Assembly: GCA_020831715.1 (NCBI GenBank)
Contig: JAFIGA010000127.1
Coordinates: 1 to 32,312 of the forward strand
DNA length: 32,312 bases
Direction: 5' to 3'
Source of the DNA: Leptospira sp.
GTDB lineage: Bacteria > Spirochaetota > Leptospiria > Leptospirales > Leptospiraceae
Below the pieces are notes generated by a model. It was not told the origin of the DNA, made no database searches, and saw only the letters and a list, made by a program, of their open reading frames with translations. Positions 1 to 9,157 of this stretch are shown one piece after another; positions within the stretch are counted from its first letter, which is position 1, and each line of letters begins with the position of its first letter. Both the position numbers and the translations under genes were made by a program.

Positions 1-10
1 TGGATAGATG

Positions 11-136
11 TTAGTTGTAAGCTGCTATAGGAATACAACTGCACATAAGATTTCTATCTCCATAGACATTGTCTATTCTTCCAACGGCAGGCCAGAATTT
101 GTTCGACTTGAGCCAAGGAAGAGGATATGCCGCCTT
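11..136 (-). pseudogene. gcvP: C-terminal remnant of gcvP beyond the in-frame TAG
   Basis: Reading past the TAG at 137-139 in the gcvP frame gives 41 sense codons and then TAA (11-13). The residues begin [20 protein letters not shown] and continue with [10 protein letters not shown] and a CSC motif near the end. These are the conserved closing residues of bacterial P-proteins (for comparison, the E. coli protein ends with VYGDRNLFCSC and a few more residues). No other stop or frameshift is present, so the tail has not decayed. Full length with one residue at codon 935 would be 976. Comparison with E. coli suggests the lost residue was Glu (GAG to TAG, one base). Confidence 0.9.
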
Positions 137-2941
137 CTATCTTGAATAGGAATGCTTCCATTCATCATTCATAACCATACCTGTAGTGTGTGGTGCATTT
201 TTTAAGGGGTTATCCAATTTGTCGATCTTTCCTTCTTCCACTTCTCTTATTTCATCCCGTATAGAAATCATTGCATCACAGAAACGATCCAACTCTTCTT
301 TGGATTCACTTTCTGTTGGTTCAATCATCAATGTTCCCGGAACCGGAAAGGACATAGTGGGAGCATGAAAACCATAATCCATAAGACGTTTGGCGATGTC
401 TTCAGCTTCTATACCGGATGTTTTCTTAAGTCCTCTCGTGTCCAAGATGCATTCATGGGCAACGAGTCCCCTGCTTCCCTTATACAAGACGCCGTAGTGA
501 GACTCCAATCTTTTCGCCATATAGTTCGCGTTCAATATTGCTGTTTTAGTGGCAAGCGTTAGTCCCTCTTCGCCCATCATGGCAATGTAAGCCCAGGAAA
601 TTACATCAATGCTTGCAGATCCCCAAGGTGCAGATGATACTGCTCCTTGAGTAGTCCCTGTTCCGTTATCTGTTAGACTATGACCGGGAAGGAAAGGAAC
701 AAGTTGTTCGGCTACACCAATTGGACCAACACCCGGTCCACCGCCACCATGGGGAATGCAAAAGGTTTTATGAAGATTTAAATGACATACATCTGCTCCG
801 ATGGAAGCGGGGGTTGTGAGCCCAACTTGGGCATTCATATTGGCACCGTCCATATAGACCTGCCCACCATATTCGTGAATTATATCACAGATCTCTACTA
901 TACCTTCTTCAAAGACTCCATGAGTAGACGGATAGGTCACCATCAATGCCGCCAATTCATCTTTGTGCTTTTCTGCCTTTTCTTTAAGATCTTTTAGATT
1001 GATATTTCCGTTTTCATCGCAAGATACGACCACAACTTTAAAACCAGCCATCACCGCAGATGCCGGGTTAGTTCCATGTGCCGAAATAGGTATTAGACAT
1101 ACATCCCTATGGCTTTCATTTCTGGAAACATGGTAGCCTCTTATAGCAAGCAATCCGGCGAATTCTCCTTGAGATCCGGCATTCGGCTGCAGGGAGACAG
1201 CTGCGAATCCCGTGATTTCACAGAGCCATTTTTCCAATTGTCCGAATAATTTGCGATAGCCTTCCGTCTGTGAGTTGGGCGCAAATGGATGAATAGTTCC
1301 TAATTCCGGCCATGTGACTGGATACATTTCAGTAGTGGAATTCAGTTTCATTGTACAGGAACCCAGTGGAATCATGGAATGAGTAAGAGAGAGATCCTTG
1401 GACTCCAGTCTTTTGATATAACGAAGCATTTCTGTTTCTGTGTGATAGGTGTTGAACACAGGGTGTGTGAGGAACTCGGAAGTACGAATTAATTCAGGGG
1501 GGAGTTCGTGCTGCGTTTCGCTGACCATCTGATCTAGAGAGAAGGGGAGACTCTGCCCTTTATGAAAGACTTCCAATAGATCTCTAACATCATCTAATGT
1601 TACAGTCTCATCCAAACTAATTCCTACAGAGTGTTGGTTGAATTGTCGGAGATTGATTCCTTTTTCTTCTGCAAAGCTCAATATTTCAGCCGAAGTAAAT
1701 TGCTCTAAGTCGACTCTTAGTGTATCAAAGAATGGTTTAGAAGTGATTTTATAACCTAGTTTTTCCAATCCATGTGCAAGGACAGAAGTGAGTTTATGAA
1801 TTCGAGTTGCGATTGTCTTGAGACCCTCGGGTCCATGATAGACTGCGTAGAATGAAGAAATAACTGCTAGCAGAACTTGTGCCGTGCATATGTTACTGGT
1901 TGCCTTATCTCTTCGAATATGTTGTTCTCTAGTCTGAAGAGAAAGTCTGTAAGCGGGATTGCCTTGAGAATCTTTCGATACTCCGATGAGTCTTCCCGGA
2001 ATCAATCGTTTGAACTCATCCTTGGTTGCAAGAAAACCTGCATGAGGTCCACCAAAACCAAGAGGCAATCCAAATCTCTGAGAAGAACCAACAACAACAT
2101 CTGCTCCCCATTCTCCGGGAGGTGTTAGTAGAGTCAATGCCATGAGATCAGATGCAACGACTACTTTGGTCTTCATGTTGTGCATGGATTCGACGAATTC
2201 TTTATAGTTCTGAATGATTCCATCAGAAGAAGGATATTGAATTAAGCAGGCGAAGAAATCTCTGGAGGGCTTTAGTTTCTTGAAGGATCCTACAACTATT
2301 TGAATTCCTAGAGGTTGTGCTCTGGTTTTCAAAACTTCTAAGGTTTGAGGATGAACAGAGTGTGAAACAAAGAAACTATTGCCTGAGTCGTCGTCACGTA
2401 GATTGTAACACATAGCCATTGCTTCTGCCGCGGCTGTTCCTTCGTCCAAGAGTGAAGCGTTGGAGACATCTAACTTGGTTAGATCGGTAATCATTGTTTG
2501 GAAATTTATCAATGCCTCTAAGCGACCTTGTGCAATTTCAGCTTGGTAGGGCGTGTATGCCGTATACCATCCCGGATTTTCCAAAACATTTCTCTGAATT
2601 ACTGTTGGTGTAACCGAAGAATAGTAGCCCATGCCGATGTAGGATCGAAAAATTTTATTCTTGGATACAATTCGTTGGAGTTCGGTTAGAACAGCCTTCT
2701 CCCCTTTGGGTGAAGGTAGATTGACTTTTTCTTTTAGTAGAATATTGCCGGGAACTACATCCTTTATGAGATCATCCATATCATTGTATCCCAAGTATTT
2801 AAGCATCTCAGACCTTTCATCTTCATTCGGACCAATATGGCGAGGAATGAATGTATCTGCATTCGTTAATAGATCACTTAGGTTGATATGGAGCGTATCT
2901 TTAGAGGATGATTTTTTTGTTGCCGACAATTCTTTTTGCAT
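137..2941 (-). CDS. gcvP: Glycine dehydrogenase (decarboxylating), P-protein of the glycine cleavage system, C-terminally truncated by an amber codon
   Basis: PLP enzyme that decarboxylates glycine and passes the aminomethyl group to lipoyl-GcvH. The reading frame gives 934 residues with the full P-protein architecture: an N-terminal half (about 30-460) with the FIPRHIGP start motif, and a C-terminal half with the glycine-rich GGGGPG loop next to the PLP lysine (K725 in HLNLHKTF). It ends at HSYSR, where P-proteins normally continue. The stop is TAG at 137-139, and 41 further codons in the same frame encode the usual P-protein tail, ending at TAA 11-13. The gene is therefore either interrupted by a point mutation or read through. 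It starts 2 bases after the gcvH stop, as the last gene of the gcvT-gcvH-gcvP operon. Family identity is certain; whether the protein works is not. Confidence 0.97.
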   Translation of the reverse strand: MQKELSATKKSSSKDTLHINLSDLLTNADTFIPRHIGPNEDERSEMLKYLGYNDMDDLIKDVVPGNILLKEKVNLPSPKGEKAVLTELQRIVSKNKIFRSYIGMGYYSSVTPTVIQRNVLENPGWYTAYTPYQAEIAQGRLEALINFQTMITDLTKLDVSNASLLDEGTAAAEAMAMCYNLRDDDSGNSFFVSHSVHPQTLEVLKTRAQPLGIQIVVGSFKKLKPSRDFFACLIQYPSSDGIIQNYKEFVESMHNMKTKVVVASDLMALTLLTPPGEWGADVVVGSSQRFGLPLGFGGPHAGFLATKDEFKRLIPGRLIGVSKDSQGNPAYRLSLQTREQHIRRDKATSNICTAQVLLAVISSFYAVYHGPEGLKTIATRIHKLTSVLAHGLEKLGYKITSKPFFDTLRVDLEQFTSAEILSFAEEKGINLRQFNQHSVGISLDETVTLDDVRDLLEVFHKGQSLPFSLDQMVSETQHELPPELIRTSEFLTHPVFNTYHTETEMLRYIKRLESKDLSLTHSMIPLGSCTMKLNSTTEMYPVTWPELGTIHPFAPNSQTEGYRKLFGQLEKWLCEITGFAAVSLQPNAGSQGEFAGLLAIRGYHVSRNESHRDVCLIPISAHGTNPASAVMAGFKVVVVSCDENGNINLKDLKEKAEKHKDELAALMVTYPSTHGVFEEGIVEICDIIHEYGGQVYMDGANMNAQVGLTTPASIGADVCHLNLHKTFCIPHGGGGPGVGPIGVAEQLVPFLPGHSLTDNGTGTTQGAVSSAPWGSASIDVISWAYIAMMGEEGLTLATKTAILNANYMAKRLESHYGVLYKGSRGLVAHECILDTRGLKKTSGIEAEDIAKRLMDYGFHAPTMSFPVPGTLMIEPTESESKEELDRFCDAMISIRDEIREVEEGKIDKLDNPLKNAPHTTGMVMNDEWKHSYSR

Positions 2942-2943
2942 TT

Positions 2944-3336
2944 TTATTCGAGTCCCGCCACGTATTCTTTATATTTAGACGAATCCATGAGCTTATCCAG
3001 TTCAGAAGAATTGATGCCTTTGATCTTTATAAACCACGTTTCAAATGGTTGTCCGTTTACAGACGCTGGATCTGACTCCAAAATGGAATTGGATTCAGTC
3101 ACTTCGCCGGAAATAGGTGCATACAGGTCCTCAGCTGCCTTAACCGATTCAATGGTTCCAAATGATTCGAATTGAGTTATGGATTTTCCAGGTTTTGGAA
3201 CATCAACAAATACGATATCACCCAAAGCTTGCTGGGCATAGTCACTGATTCCGATTGTTGCTGTATCCCCGTCCGGTTTTACCCATTCGTGTTTTTCTGT
3301 AAAAAAATATCCTTGTGGTGCGCTGGTTTCTGCCAT
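2944..3336 (-). CDS. gcvH: Glycine cleavage system H protein
   Basis: Lipoyl carrier that shuttles the aminomethyl intermediate between GcvP, GcvT and the lipoamide dehydrogenase L-protein. At 130 residues it has the family's usual length. The lipoylation site is K66 in the [10 protein letters not shown] context, preceded by the hallmark GDIVFVDVP segment. The ATG at 3334-3336 has an AGGA ribosome-binding site about 8 bases upstream. It lies 32 bases after gcvT and 2 bases before gcvP, so the three are co-transcribed. No L-protein gene is in this window. Confidence 0.98.
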   Translation of the reverse strand: MAETSAPQGYFFTEKHEWVKPDGDTATIGISDYAQQALGDIVFVDVPKPGKSITQFESFGTIESVKAAEDLYAPISGEVTESNSILESDPASVNGQPFETWFIKIKGINSSELDKLMDSSKYKEYVAGLE

Positions 3337-3368
3337 TTTTTGTTCCTTTTTTGATTTATTTATGAAAA

Positions 3369-4475
3369 CTAATTTCTTCTAACTGATCCTTGAACGAATG
3401 CTGATTTTTGAGTAATCGCTTTCTTTTTGGTTCCTCGAATTTCGACATAAACTTCCTTTCCATCTTCGAAGTATTCTTTATTCAATAAAGCTATCCCGAT
3501 TGATTTCTTTAAGGATGGAGAATGAGTTCCCGAAGTTGTTTTACCTATTTCCGAACCTTCTTCATTGAATATCTTATACTCTTCTCGCAAAACACCGGGT
3601 TCTTGTAGAACAATGCCTATCGTTTTTAATTCAGAGCCGTTCTTTTTGTCCTGAATGATTCTTTCATATCCTAGATAGGGTGCAGGCTTTTCTTTTGCTA
3701 TCCAACCAATTCCGGATGCGGTTTGTGTTCTGTCATCAGGAAGTTCATGACCATATAAAGTATATCTGGCTTCCATTCGAAGAGTATCACGAGCTCCCAA
3801 TCCCACCGGAACCAATCCTTTTTCTTTGTATCTGGAGAGAAGTTCTTGCCAAATCTTAATTCCCGAATCGATAGATGAATAAATTTCAAATCCATCCTCA
3901 CCAGTGTAACCTGTTCGGGAAACGATCATTTTTTCACTATTGAATTCCAAATAAGCAAAATGGTAGTAAGCTATAGAGTTTAAATCTACTCCTAAATAAT
4001 CTTGAAGAATTTCGTTAGCTATGGGGCCTTGTAAAGCAATCTGGTGCCATTGATCCGATTCATTCTTGATTGTAACTTTTGGATCTTGGATATATTTATT
4101 GAAATGGGAAAAAACATTTTCATAGTTAGATGCGTTGGAGCATATAAAATACTTATCTTCACTGATTCTATAGAGAGTAATATCATCAACAAGTCCACCG
4201 TTTTCATTTACAACAGCATTGTATTGAACTTGCCCATCCTTTAAACCGGAAACAATGTTGCAGGTAACCTTTTCAAGGAAAGTTAAAATAGCAGAAGGGT
4301 CTCCTTCAACAATTATTTCTCCCATATGGGACACATCGAATAATCCCGCTTTGGTTCGCGTTGCTAGGTGTTCGGCAATGATACCGGTGTATTGAACGGG
4401 CATTTCCCATCCTCCGAAGGGAACCATTTTGGCTCCTAATTCCTTATGAATTGAATGCAAGGGGGTTTTTTTCAT
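3369..4475 (-). CDS. gcvT: Aminomethyltransferase, T-protein of the glycine cleavage system
   Basis: Transfers the methylene group from aminomethyl-GcvH to tetrahydrofolate and releases ammonia. From the chosen start the protein has 368 residues, matching the family: KKTPLH..H at the N-terminus, the GGWEMPVQY segment, [19 protein letters not shown], and a C-terminal GCV_T domain. The frame can open at TTG 4490, but ATG 4475 is preferred because GAAGAGA lies about 6 bases upstream of it and the family begins MKKTPL. It is the first gene of the gcvTHP operon. The divergent oxidoreductase starts only 80 bases away, so there is no room for a tandem glycine riboswitch, and none is seen. Confidence 0.97.
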   Translation of the reverse strand: MKKTPLHSIHKELGAKMVPFGGWEMPVQYTGIIAEHLATRTKAGLFDVSHMGEIIVEGDPSAILTFLEKVTCNIVSGLKDGQVQYNAVVNENGGLVDDITLYRISEDKYFICSNASNYENVFSHFNKYIQDPKVTIKNESDQWHQIALQGPIANEILQDYLGVDLNSIAYYHFAYLEFNSEKMIVSRTGYTGEDGFEIYSSIDSGIKIWQELLSRYKEKGLVPVGLGARDTLRMEARYTLYGHELPDDRTQTASGIGWIAKEKPAPYLGYERIIQDKKNGSELKTIGIVLQEPGVLREEYKIFNEEGSEIGKTTSGTHSPSLKKSIGIALLNKEYFEDGKEVYVEIRGTKKKAITQKSAFVQGSVRRN

Positions 4476-4555
4476 AAAATTTCTCTTCAATTACATAATT
4501 ATTTCTTACATCTAGTTTTCAATTGGATTTTTATGGAATTTCTAGGGAGGAAAAC

Positions 4556-5578
4556 ATGAAAGTCCTAAGAGAAATCGCAGAAATTGAGAAGAAAGGTAGG
4601 CTAGATAGGCTTTATAAGAGGTCAGATGAGCTCTCTGAGCCCGGTAAAGGGGAAGTTCAGGTCAAAATTCGTGCAATCGGATTGAATTTTGCGGATATTT
4701 TTGCAATATATGGCCTTTACAGTGCAACTCCTAAAGGAAAATTCACTCCTGGATTGGAATTTTCCGGTGAAGTTATAGCCATTGGAGAAGATGTAACAGG
4801 CTTCCAAGTTGGGCAGAGGATTATGGGAGCAACTAGATTTGGAGCATACGCAACTCATATAAATCAGGGACAAGAATATTTATTTCCTATACCGGATGAA
4901 TGGAGTTATGAAGAAGGTGCCGCATTTCCGGTGCAAGCTTTGACTGCTTATTATGCATTGTTTCCTTTAGGTAACTGCAACCAAGATTCGGTTGTGTTAA
5001 TTCATAGTGCGGCTGGTGGAGTTGGATTACTCGCTAACCAATTTGCCAAGAGGGTAGGAGCAACTACAATAGGTTCTGTGGGTTCTGAATCCAAAGTATC
5101 TATACTAAAAGAAAATCAATTTGATGAATACATAGTTCGAGATAAGCACTTTAAAGAAAAAATGATTCAAATTTTGAAAGAAAGAAAGCTTAACTTGGTA
5201 TTGGAATGTGTTGGAGGTAAGATTTTTAATGATAGCTATAACTTAATGAGTCCAATGGGAAGACTTGTTACTTATGGTAGTGCAAATTTTACACCTTCCG
5301 GTAATAGTTTAAATGTACTTAAAACTATTTACACTTATCTAAATAGACCAAAGATAGATCCATTGAAGATGGTATCCGATAATAAATCAGTTATGGGCTT
5401 TAATCTTATATGGTTATGGGATCAAGTTTCTATATTAAAAGCAATGATGATAGATATTATGCAACATAAACCCTCACCTCAACACATTGGTATGGTTGTT
5501 GGTTGGGATGATCTTATAAAAGCATTGAAAGAGTTTCGTTCAGGTAAGACGACTGGTAAGGTTGTTGTAAGTTTATAA
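4556..5578 (+). CDS. Zinc-free medium-chain dehydrogenase/reductase, quinone oxidoreductase-like
   Basis: NAD(P)H-dependent oxidoreductase of the MDR superfamily (quinone oxidoreductase / VAT-1 type), 340 residues from ATG 4556. An earlier TTG at 4523 is in frame, but AGGGAGG sits 5 bases before the ATG, which fixes the start. The N-terminal GroES-like domain has the GLNFADIFAIYGLY segment typical of QOR proteins. The nucleotide-binding site is HSAAGGVGLLANQFAK. The structural-zinc Cys cluster of alcohol dehydrogenases is absent. The C-terminus ends GKTTGKVVVSL, as usual in this family. Its substrate cannot be read from the sequence. It is divergent from gcvT and monocistronic. Confidence 0.9.
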   Translation: MKVLREIAEIEKKGRLDRLYKRSDELSEPGKGEVQVKIRAIGLNFADIFAIYGLYSATPKGKFTPGLEFSGEVIAIGEDVTGFQVGQRIMGATRFGAYATHINQGQEYLFPIPDEWSYEEGAAFPVQALTAYYALFPLGNCNQDSVVLIHSAAGGVGLLANQFAKRVGATTIGSVGSESKVSILKENQFDEYIVRDKHFKEKMIQILKERKLNLVLECVGGKIFNDSYNLMSPMGRLVTYGSANFTPSGNSLNVLKTIYTYLNRPKIDPLKMVSDNKSVMGFNLIWLWDQVSILKAMMIDIMQHKPSPQHIGMVVGWDDLIKALKEFRSGKTTGKVVVSL

Positions 5579-5716
5579 TTTTTTTTAAAAGATTATTTAA
5601 AAAACTTTACAACCATAGTACTCCCATTTAATTATGTCACTATCGGTGCATGTTATTTTTTATCTTCCTAAGGATTTAGATAGCTTGCATTGAAATAATT
5701 ACGGAGAGGTACATCA

Positions 5717-5842
5717 ATGGGAGCTCCTAAAAAGAAAGCTGCGAAGAAAAAAATCGCACCAAAGAAAAAAGCCGCAAAGAAAAAAGTAGCTGCAAAGAAA
5801 AAAGCAGCGAAGAAAAAAACTGCAGCGAAGAAAAAAAAATAG
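5717..5842 (+). CDS. 41-residue Lys/Ala repeat protein, histone H1-tail-like
   Basis: Short frame from ATG 5717 to TAG 5840-5842, 41 residues, with a strong GGAGAGG ribosome-binding site 6-7 bases upstream. After MGAP, the protein is a run of about six KKK(A/I/V/T)A-type pentapeptides, AAKKK being the core unit. More than half of its residues are Lys and nearly all the rest are Ala. Such tails occur in histone H1 and bacterial H1-like proteins and bind nucleic acid non-specifically; that role is inference here. It has its own terminator (5894-5916). The coding strand is almost pure purine with runs of up to nine A, so polymerase slippage or ribosomal frameshifting is possible. A similar tract opens the protein at 25444-26211. 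Confidence 0.8.
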   Translation: MGAPKKKAAKKKIAPKKKAAKKKVAAKKKAAKKKTAAKKKK

Positions 5843-5893
5843 TAATCTATAAAGATTACTTAATTAGCAGTTTACTGCATTCTATTCTAATAG

Positions 5894-5916
5894 CCCGCAT
5901 ACCATGCGGGTTTTTT
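5894..5916 (+). terminator. Rho-independent terminator after the Lys/Ala protein
   Basis: Perfect 7-bp stem CCCGCAT / ATGCGGG (5894-5900 and 5904-5910) with the 3-base loop ACC, followed directly by six T. It lies 51 bases after the stop of the 41-residue gene and just before the convergent murU end. Confidence 0.92.
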
Positions 5917-5922
5917 ATTATG

Positions 5923-6672
5923 CTACGCTTTTTGAAACATTTTGCTGATGTTTTCAACGATTCTATCGGAAAAAACCGGTTTATTATTTAAACCATGTGC
6001 ATTTAATTCTTCATAAAGGTCTATTTCACCTACATCAATGGCTTTTCCCGGGAATATTTCCCCGGTTAACTGCTTTTTGAATGCTAAATCTTTCCATACT
6101 TCGATTAATTCGAAAGATTCCTCCGTTTTTCTATGTGAATTCTTGAAAACATCCGGATGAAATACGGAGAGCCCAATATAATAACAGGCTTTTCCTTCAT
6201 TAATCTTCTCGAAGGTAATCATTCCATCCTTTAAATAGATCGGAGTATAGTTTTTGTCTTTGGTTATGGGCAAAAGATATAAATGACAAAGTGATTGAAC
6301 TGAAGGAATTTGAGGAAGAAATGTACTTTCATTGGGGAATAGCATCGTATCAGGATTGATCACCAAGAATTTGTCTTCTTTCATAAATGAAAAGCGCTCT
6401 AAGCCTGTATAAACGCCACCTCCTGTTCCTAAAATTTCTGTTTCATGGCTATAAAATAATGGAAAGGCTTTAAAAGATTTGATATGATCCTGTATCTTTT
6501 CACCTAAATAGTGAGTATTGATCAATCCTTTGTTTATATTCCAGTTATTTAGAAGAAAGAGAGAGTAATCCAGAAGTTTCACACCTTGAATAGGTAGCAT
6601 AGGCTTGGGAAACTCTAGGGTATAGCGCTTCATTCTCTTTCCAAAACCAGCCGCTAGAATGAATGCATTCAT
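5923..6672 (-). CDS. murU: Sugar-1-phosphate nucleotidyltransferase, probable MurNAc-1-phosphate uridylyltransferase MurU
   Basis: Expected to form UDP-MurNAc from MurNAc-1-phosphate and UTP, the second step of the AmgK-MurU recycling route. The 249 residues open with the nucleotidyltransferase signature AAGFGKRMKRYTLEFPKPML. The MurU-like features INTHYLGEKI and GTGGGVYTGL follow, then the metal-binding VINPDT. Family members are about 220-250 residues. The ATG overlaps the TGA of the upstream kinase gene by 4 bases (ATGA), a coupling arrangement seen for amgK-murU pairs. A general glucose-1-phosphate thymidylyltransferase-like role is the main alternative. The kinase neighbour favours MurU. 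Confidence 0.85.
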   Translation of the reverse strand: MNAFILAAGFGKRMKRYTLEFPKPMLPIQGVKLLDYSLFLLNNWNINKGLINTHYLGEKIQDHIKSFKAFPLFYSHETEILGTGGGVYTGLERFSFMKEDKFLVINPDTMLFPNESTFLPQIPSVQSLCHLYLLPITKDKNYTPIYLKDGMITFEKINEGKACYYIGLSVFHPDVFKNSHRKTEESFELIEVWKDLAFKKQLTGEIFPGKAIDVGEIDLYEELNAHGLNNKPVFSDRIVENISKMFQKA

Positions 6673-7649
6673 AATCTATTTTTCAATTCCTTGGATAGTT
6701 GGTATGCAAAGATATAAACTGAATCCGGTAAGTGACCAAGTTGACTGATTTCTTGGATATTTTCCAAGCAGGCAAAAAGACTTGGTCTAAATTTTAGATT
6801 TTTTTTCTCACCTACTTGGATTAGATAGGTTCCCATGGCTTTGAAGGACCTTTGTAATGCTTGCAGATAATAAGTCTCTCTAAATCTATAATAATTCTTA
6901 GAGGATGTCTTAGCGATAAATTCTTGAAGCATAGTTTGACGGATGCTTGTAGGAAGAGGTCTATAAGCATCATATAGAATACTTGAGAGATCATATTGAG
7001 GTGTACCCATCCTTGCATCTTGAAAATCAATCAAATAGATATCCTGCGACATTTCTTGGTCTTGTATGAGATTTCTACAATGGAAATCTCTATGAACAAA
7101 GACTTGATCGGGATGTTGATCCAAAAAGCTACAAGTCTCTTGTAAGAATATATAAAATTCTTCCAGAAGATCTGTCTTGAGGTTGAAATTCTCTTTCCAT
7201 TTGGTATAGGAATTCACTGTTAGATTTACTTCAAACATCAATTTTTCATAATCAAATCTTCTGTTTTTTACCATCTCGGGTGGATTAAGATTTTGTAAGT
7301 TGATAATAAGATCCAGCAATTTTGGTAGGAGTGCTTCATATTCTTGATCGGTTTTAACAGAAAGATCATCAAAGCCACAAAATTCTTGGAGAATTGTGTT
7401 ATTCTTCGAATCGATGGAAATGACTTTAGGGACGTGAATTGAATTTTGGGATAAAAAAACGGATAGATTTATAAAATCCCAATTGATTGCATTGTCCTTG
7501 CAGAGAACTTTCTTCGTTTCTCGATCTTTTTCCACCAGAAAGTATCGTCTTGTAGAAGCTTCTTCTTGCAATGGAGTTAGTGTATAGTTTTCTTCCTCAA
7601 AGGATATGTCATTTAGATTGATTGATTGATTTTTATTCACGGCTGGCAA
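6669..7649 (-). CDS. amgK: Aminoglycoside-phosphotransferase-fold sugar kinase, probable MurNAc/GlcNAc anomeric kinase AmgK
   Basis: Predicted to phosphorylate MurNAc (and GlcNAc) at the anomeric position in the cytoplasm during peptidoglycan recycling. The 326 residues have the APH kinase fold: N-terminal ASTRRYF (substrate-loop region in AmgK), catalytic loop HRDFHCRN (D188), and metal-binding IDFQDA (D208) followed by YDLSSILYDAY, a context characteristic of AmgK. The start is TTG 7649, or GTG 7640; no ATG is available. It lies 4 bases after the REC-PAS kinase gene and overlaps murU by 4 bases, so all four genes are probably one transcript. The substrate is inferred from family and neighbour. 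Confidence 0.83.
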   Translation of the reverse strand: MPAVNKNQSINLNDISFEEENYTLTPLQEEASTRRYFLVEKDRETKKVLCKDNAINWDFINLSVFLSQNSIHVPKVISIDSKNNTILQEFCGFDDLSVKTDQEYEALLPKLLDLIINLQNLNPPEMVKNRRFDYEKLMFEVNLTVNSYTKWKENFNLKTDLLEEFYIFLQETCSFLDQHPDQVFVHRDFHCRNLIQDQEMSQDIYLIDFQDARMGTPQYDLSSILYDAYRPLPTSIRQTMLQEFIAKTSSKNYYRFRETYYLQALQRSFKAMGTYLIQVGEKKNLKFRPSLFACLENIQEISQLGHLPDSVYIFAYQLSKELKNRL

Positions 7650-7653
7650 TTTT

Positions 7654-9156
7654 CTATCTCATTGATGGGAATCTTAAAAGAAAAGAACTTCCATTGTTTA
7701 CCTCTGATGTCATAATTATCTTAATTCCATAGAGATTAGCAATTTCTTTTACAACGAACATACCCAATCCGGTTCCTTTACCAACTTCTTTGGTACTAAA
7801 ATAGGGCTCGTATATCTTTTGCATTACTTCTTTAGTCATTCCATTTCCATTATCCTCGATTGAAAAACATGGATGATCGTTAATTTTAAAGGTCTTAATG
7901 GCAATTGTACCTTGGTTATTGGTGGCATCAGCCGCATTCAAGATGAGATTGGAGATCAATAGTTCAATCTTGTCTTTATTCGCCTTTACCAAAAGACTTT
8001 CAGGTATTTTATCCACTATAAGTTTGCAATTTTTTATTCTTTTGCTTTTTTCAAAAACATCCAATACATCAACTAAAGCTGAGTTTATATCCGTCTCCAT
8101 GCCTTCTTCAACCAGCCATCCTTCTTTTGATTTACCCAAAGTAAGTAGATTGGAAGTTAGGTTTCTCAACTTTTCAGATTGAGATATGGTCATCTGAATG
8201 GCTCGATCTTTTATTTCCAAATCCGAATTAGGTTCATTCGCCAGTTCTACAAATCCCATAATTGCTGTGAGAGCGTTATTTATTTCATGACCGATACTTG
8301 CTGCGATTGTATTTAAAAAAGCTCGCTTTTCCGATTCAATTAATTTCTGAGTGAGAAGTTTCTTCTCGGAAGTATCTCTGAAGATCCCTGTGTAATACTC
8401 CAATCCATCCAGACTAAAACGACAAAAAGAAATTTCGCAGATAATCGTTTCATTATTTTTATCCAATAATTCGATTTCCAGGACCGAAGTTTTTGATGAA
8501 TGTTTATATTCAATTGCCAGTCGCAGTAATCGATTGTAGACTTCCAATTTTTTAGCCGGAAACAAGGTTGCTATATGAGCTCCAATCAATGGTTTAGAAT
8601 TGGATGAGAATTTATTCTTTGCTGATTTATTGGCAGAGAATATCTTTCCATCTTTGGTTATGGTAATTACAAAATCTTTGGTAGCATCTAAAATGATGGT
8701 GTTTTGTAAATTCAGATCTTCATTTCTTTTTGTTAGTGATTCAGCTTTGTATCTATTGACTTCTTTTTCCGTAGCCTCTTTTTCTTGAAAAAATTTACTT
8801 TCTACTGCATTTTTGACTACTTCCAATATTTTACTTCTCTCTACCGGTTTTGGTATATAGTCAAAGGCCTTATTTCGCAGAGCCTCTTGAACAGAACTAA
8901 GATTGGGATTGCCGGTGATCAAGATTACAGGAATATGAATGTATTTTTCTCTTACAATTTGTGAAAGATCCAAACCGGACATTTCATCCATCATAATATC
9001 CGAAATAATTACATCGATGGGTTTTTCTTCTAAGATTTTTAACCCTTCCTTGGGGCTATGAGTTAGAGTTAAGTCATAGTTTTCTCTGGATAAAACACGA
9101 TTTAGGGCTAGGAGAATTGCCTCATCATCATCAATGATTAGAATTTGTGGTTTCAT
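7654..9156 (-). CDS. Response regulator-PAS-histidine kinase hybrid
   Basis: Signal-transduction protein of 500 residues with no membrane segment, hence cytoplasmic. Order: REC domain (about 3-120; acidic pair D10/D11, phosphoacceptor D53, conserved K103), a helical linker, PAS domain (about 150-265), HisKA with the phosphoacceptor H290 in SIGHEINN, and HATPase_c (N407 in the N box, DNGNG 435-439, GTGLGMF 461-467). All catalytic residues are present. An N-terminal receiver on a kinase suggests it takes phosphate from another kinase, most simply the product of the gene just upstream, whose stop lies 1 base before this start. The signal is unknown. Confidence 0.93.
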   Translation of the reverse strand: MKPQILIIDDDEAILLALNRVLSRENYDLTLTHSPKEGLKILEEKPIDVIISDIMMDEMSGLDLSQIVREKYIHIPVILITGNPNLSSVQEALRNKAFDYIPKPVERSKILEVVKNAVESKFFQEKEATEKEVNRYKAESLTKRNEDLNLQNTIILDATKDFVITITKDGKIFSANKSAKNKFSSNSKPLIGAHIATLFPAKKLEVYNRLLRLAIEYKHSSKTSVLEIELLDKNNETIICEISFCRFSLDGLEYYTGIFRDTSEKKLLTQKLIESEKRAFLNTIAASIGHEINNALTAIMGFVELANEPNSDLEIKDRAIQMTISQSEKLRNLTSNLLTLGKSKEGWLVEEGMETDINSALVDVLDVFEKSKRIKNCKLIVDKIPESLLVKANKDKIELLISNLILNAADATNNQGTIAIKTFKINDHPCFSIEDNGNGMTKEVMQKIYEPYFSTKEVGKGTGLGMFVVKEIANLYGIKIIMTSEVNNGSSFLLRFPSMR

Positions 9157-9157
9157 G

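Noticed and set aside
4476..4555. Possible glycine riboswitch upstream of gcvT
   Set aside because: Only 80 bases separate gcvT from the divergent gene, and no conserved riboswitch-like helices are visible.
5579..5605. TTTTTTAAA / TTTAAAAAA hairpin after the quinone-oxidoreductase-like gene
   Set aside because: Only A-T pairs; likely chance in an AT-rich gap.
5727..5839. Purine-rich AAGAAAAAA repeats considered as a non-coding DNA repeat or CRISPR-like array
   Set aside because: Repeats are irregular at the DNA level but regular as codons, with start, ribosome-binding site and stop, so coding explains them.
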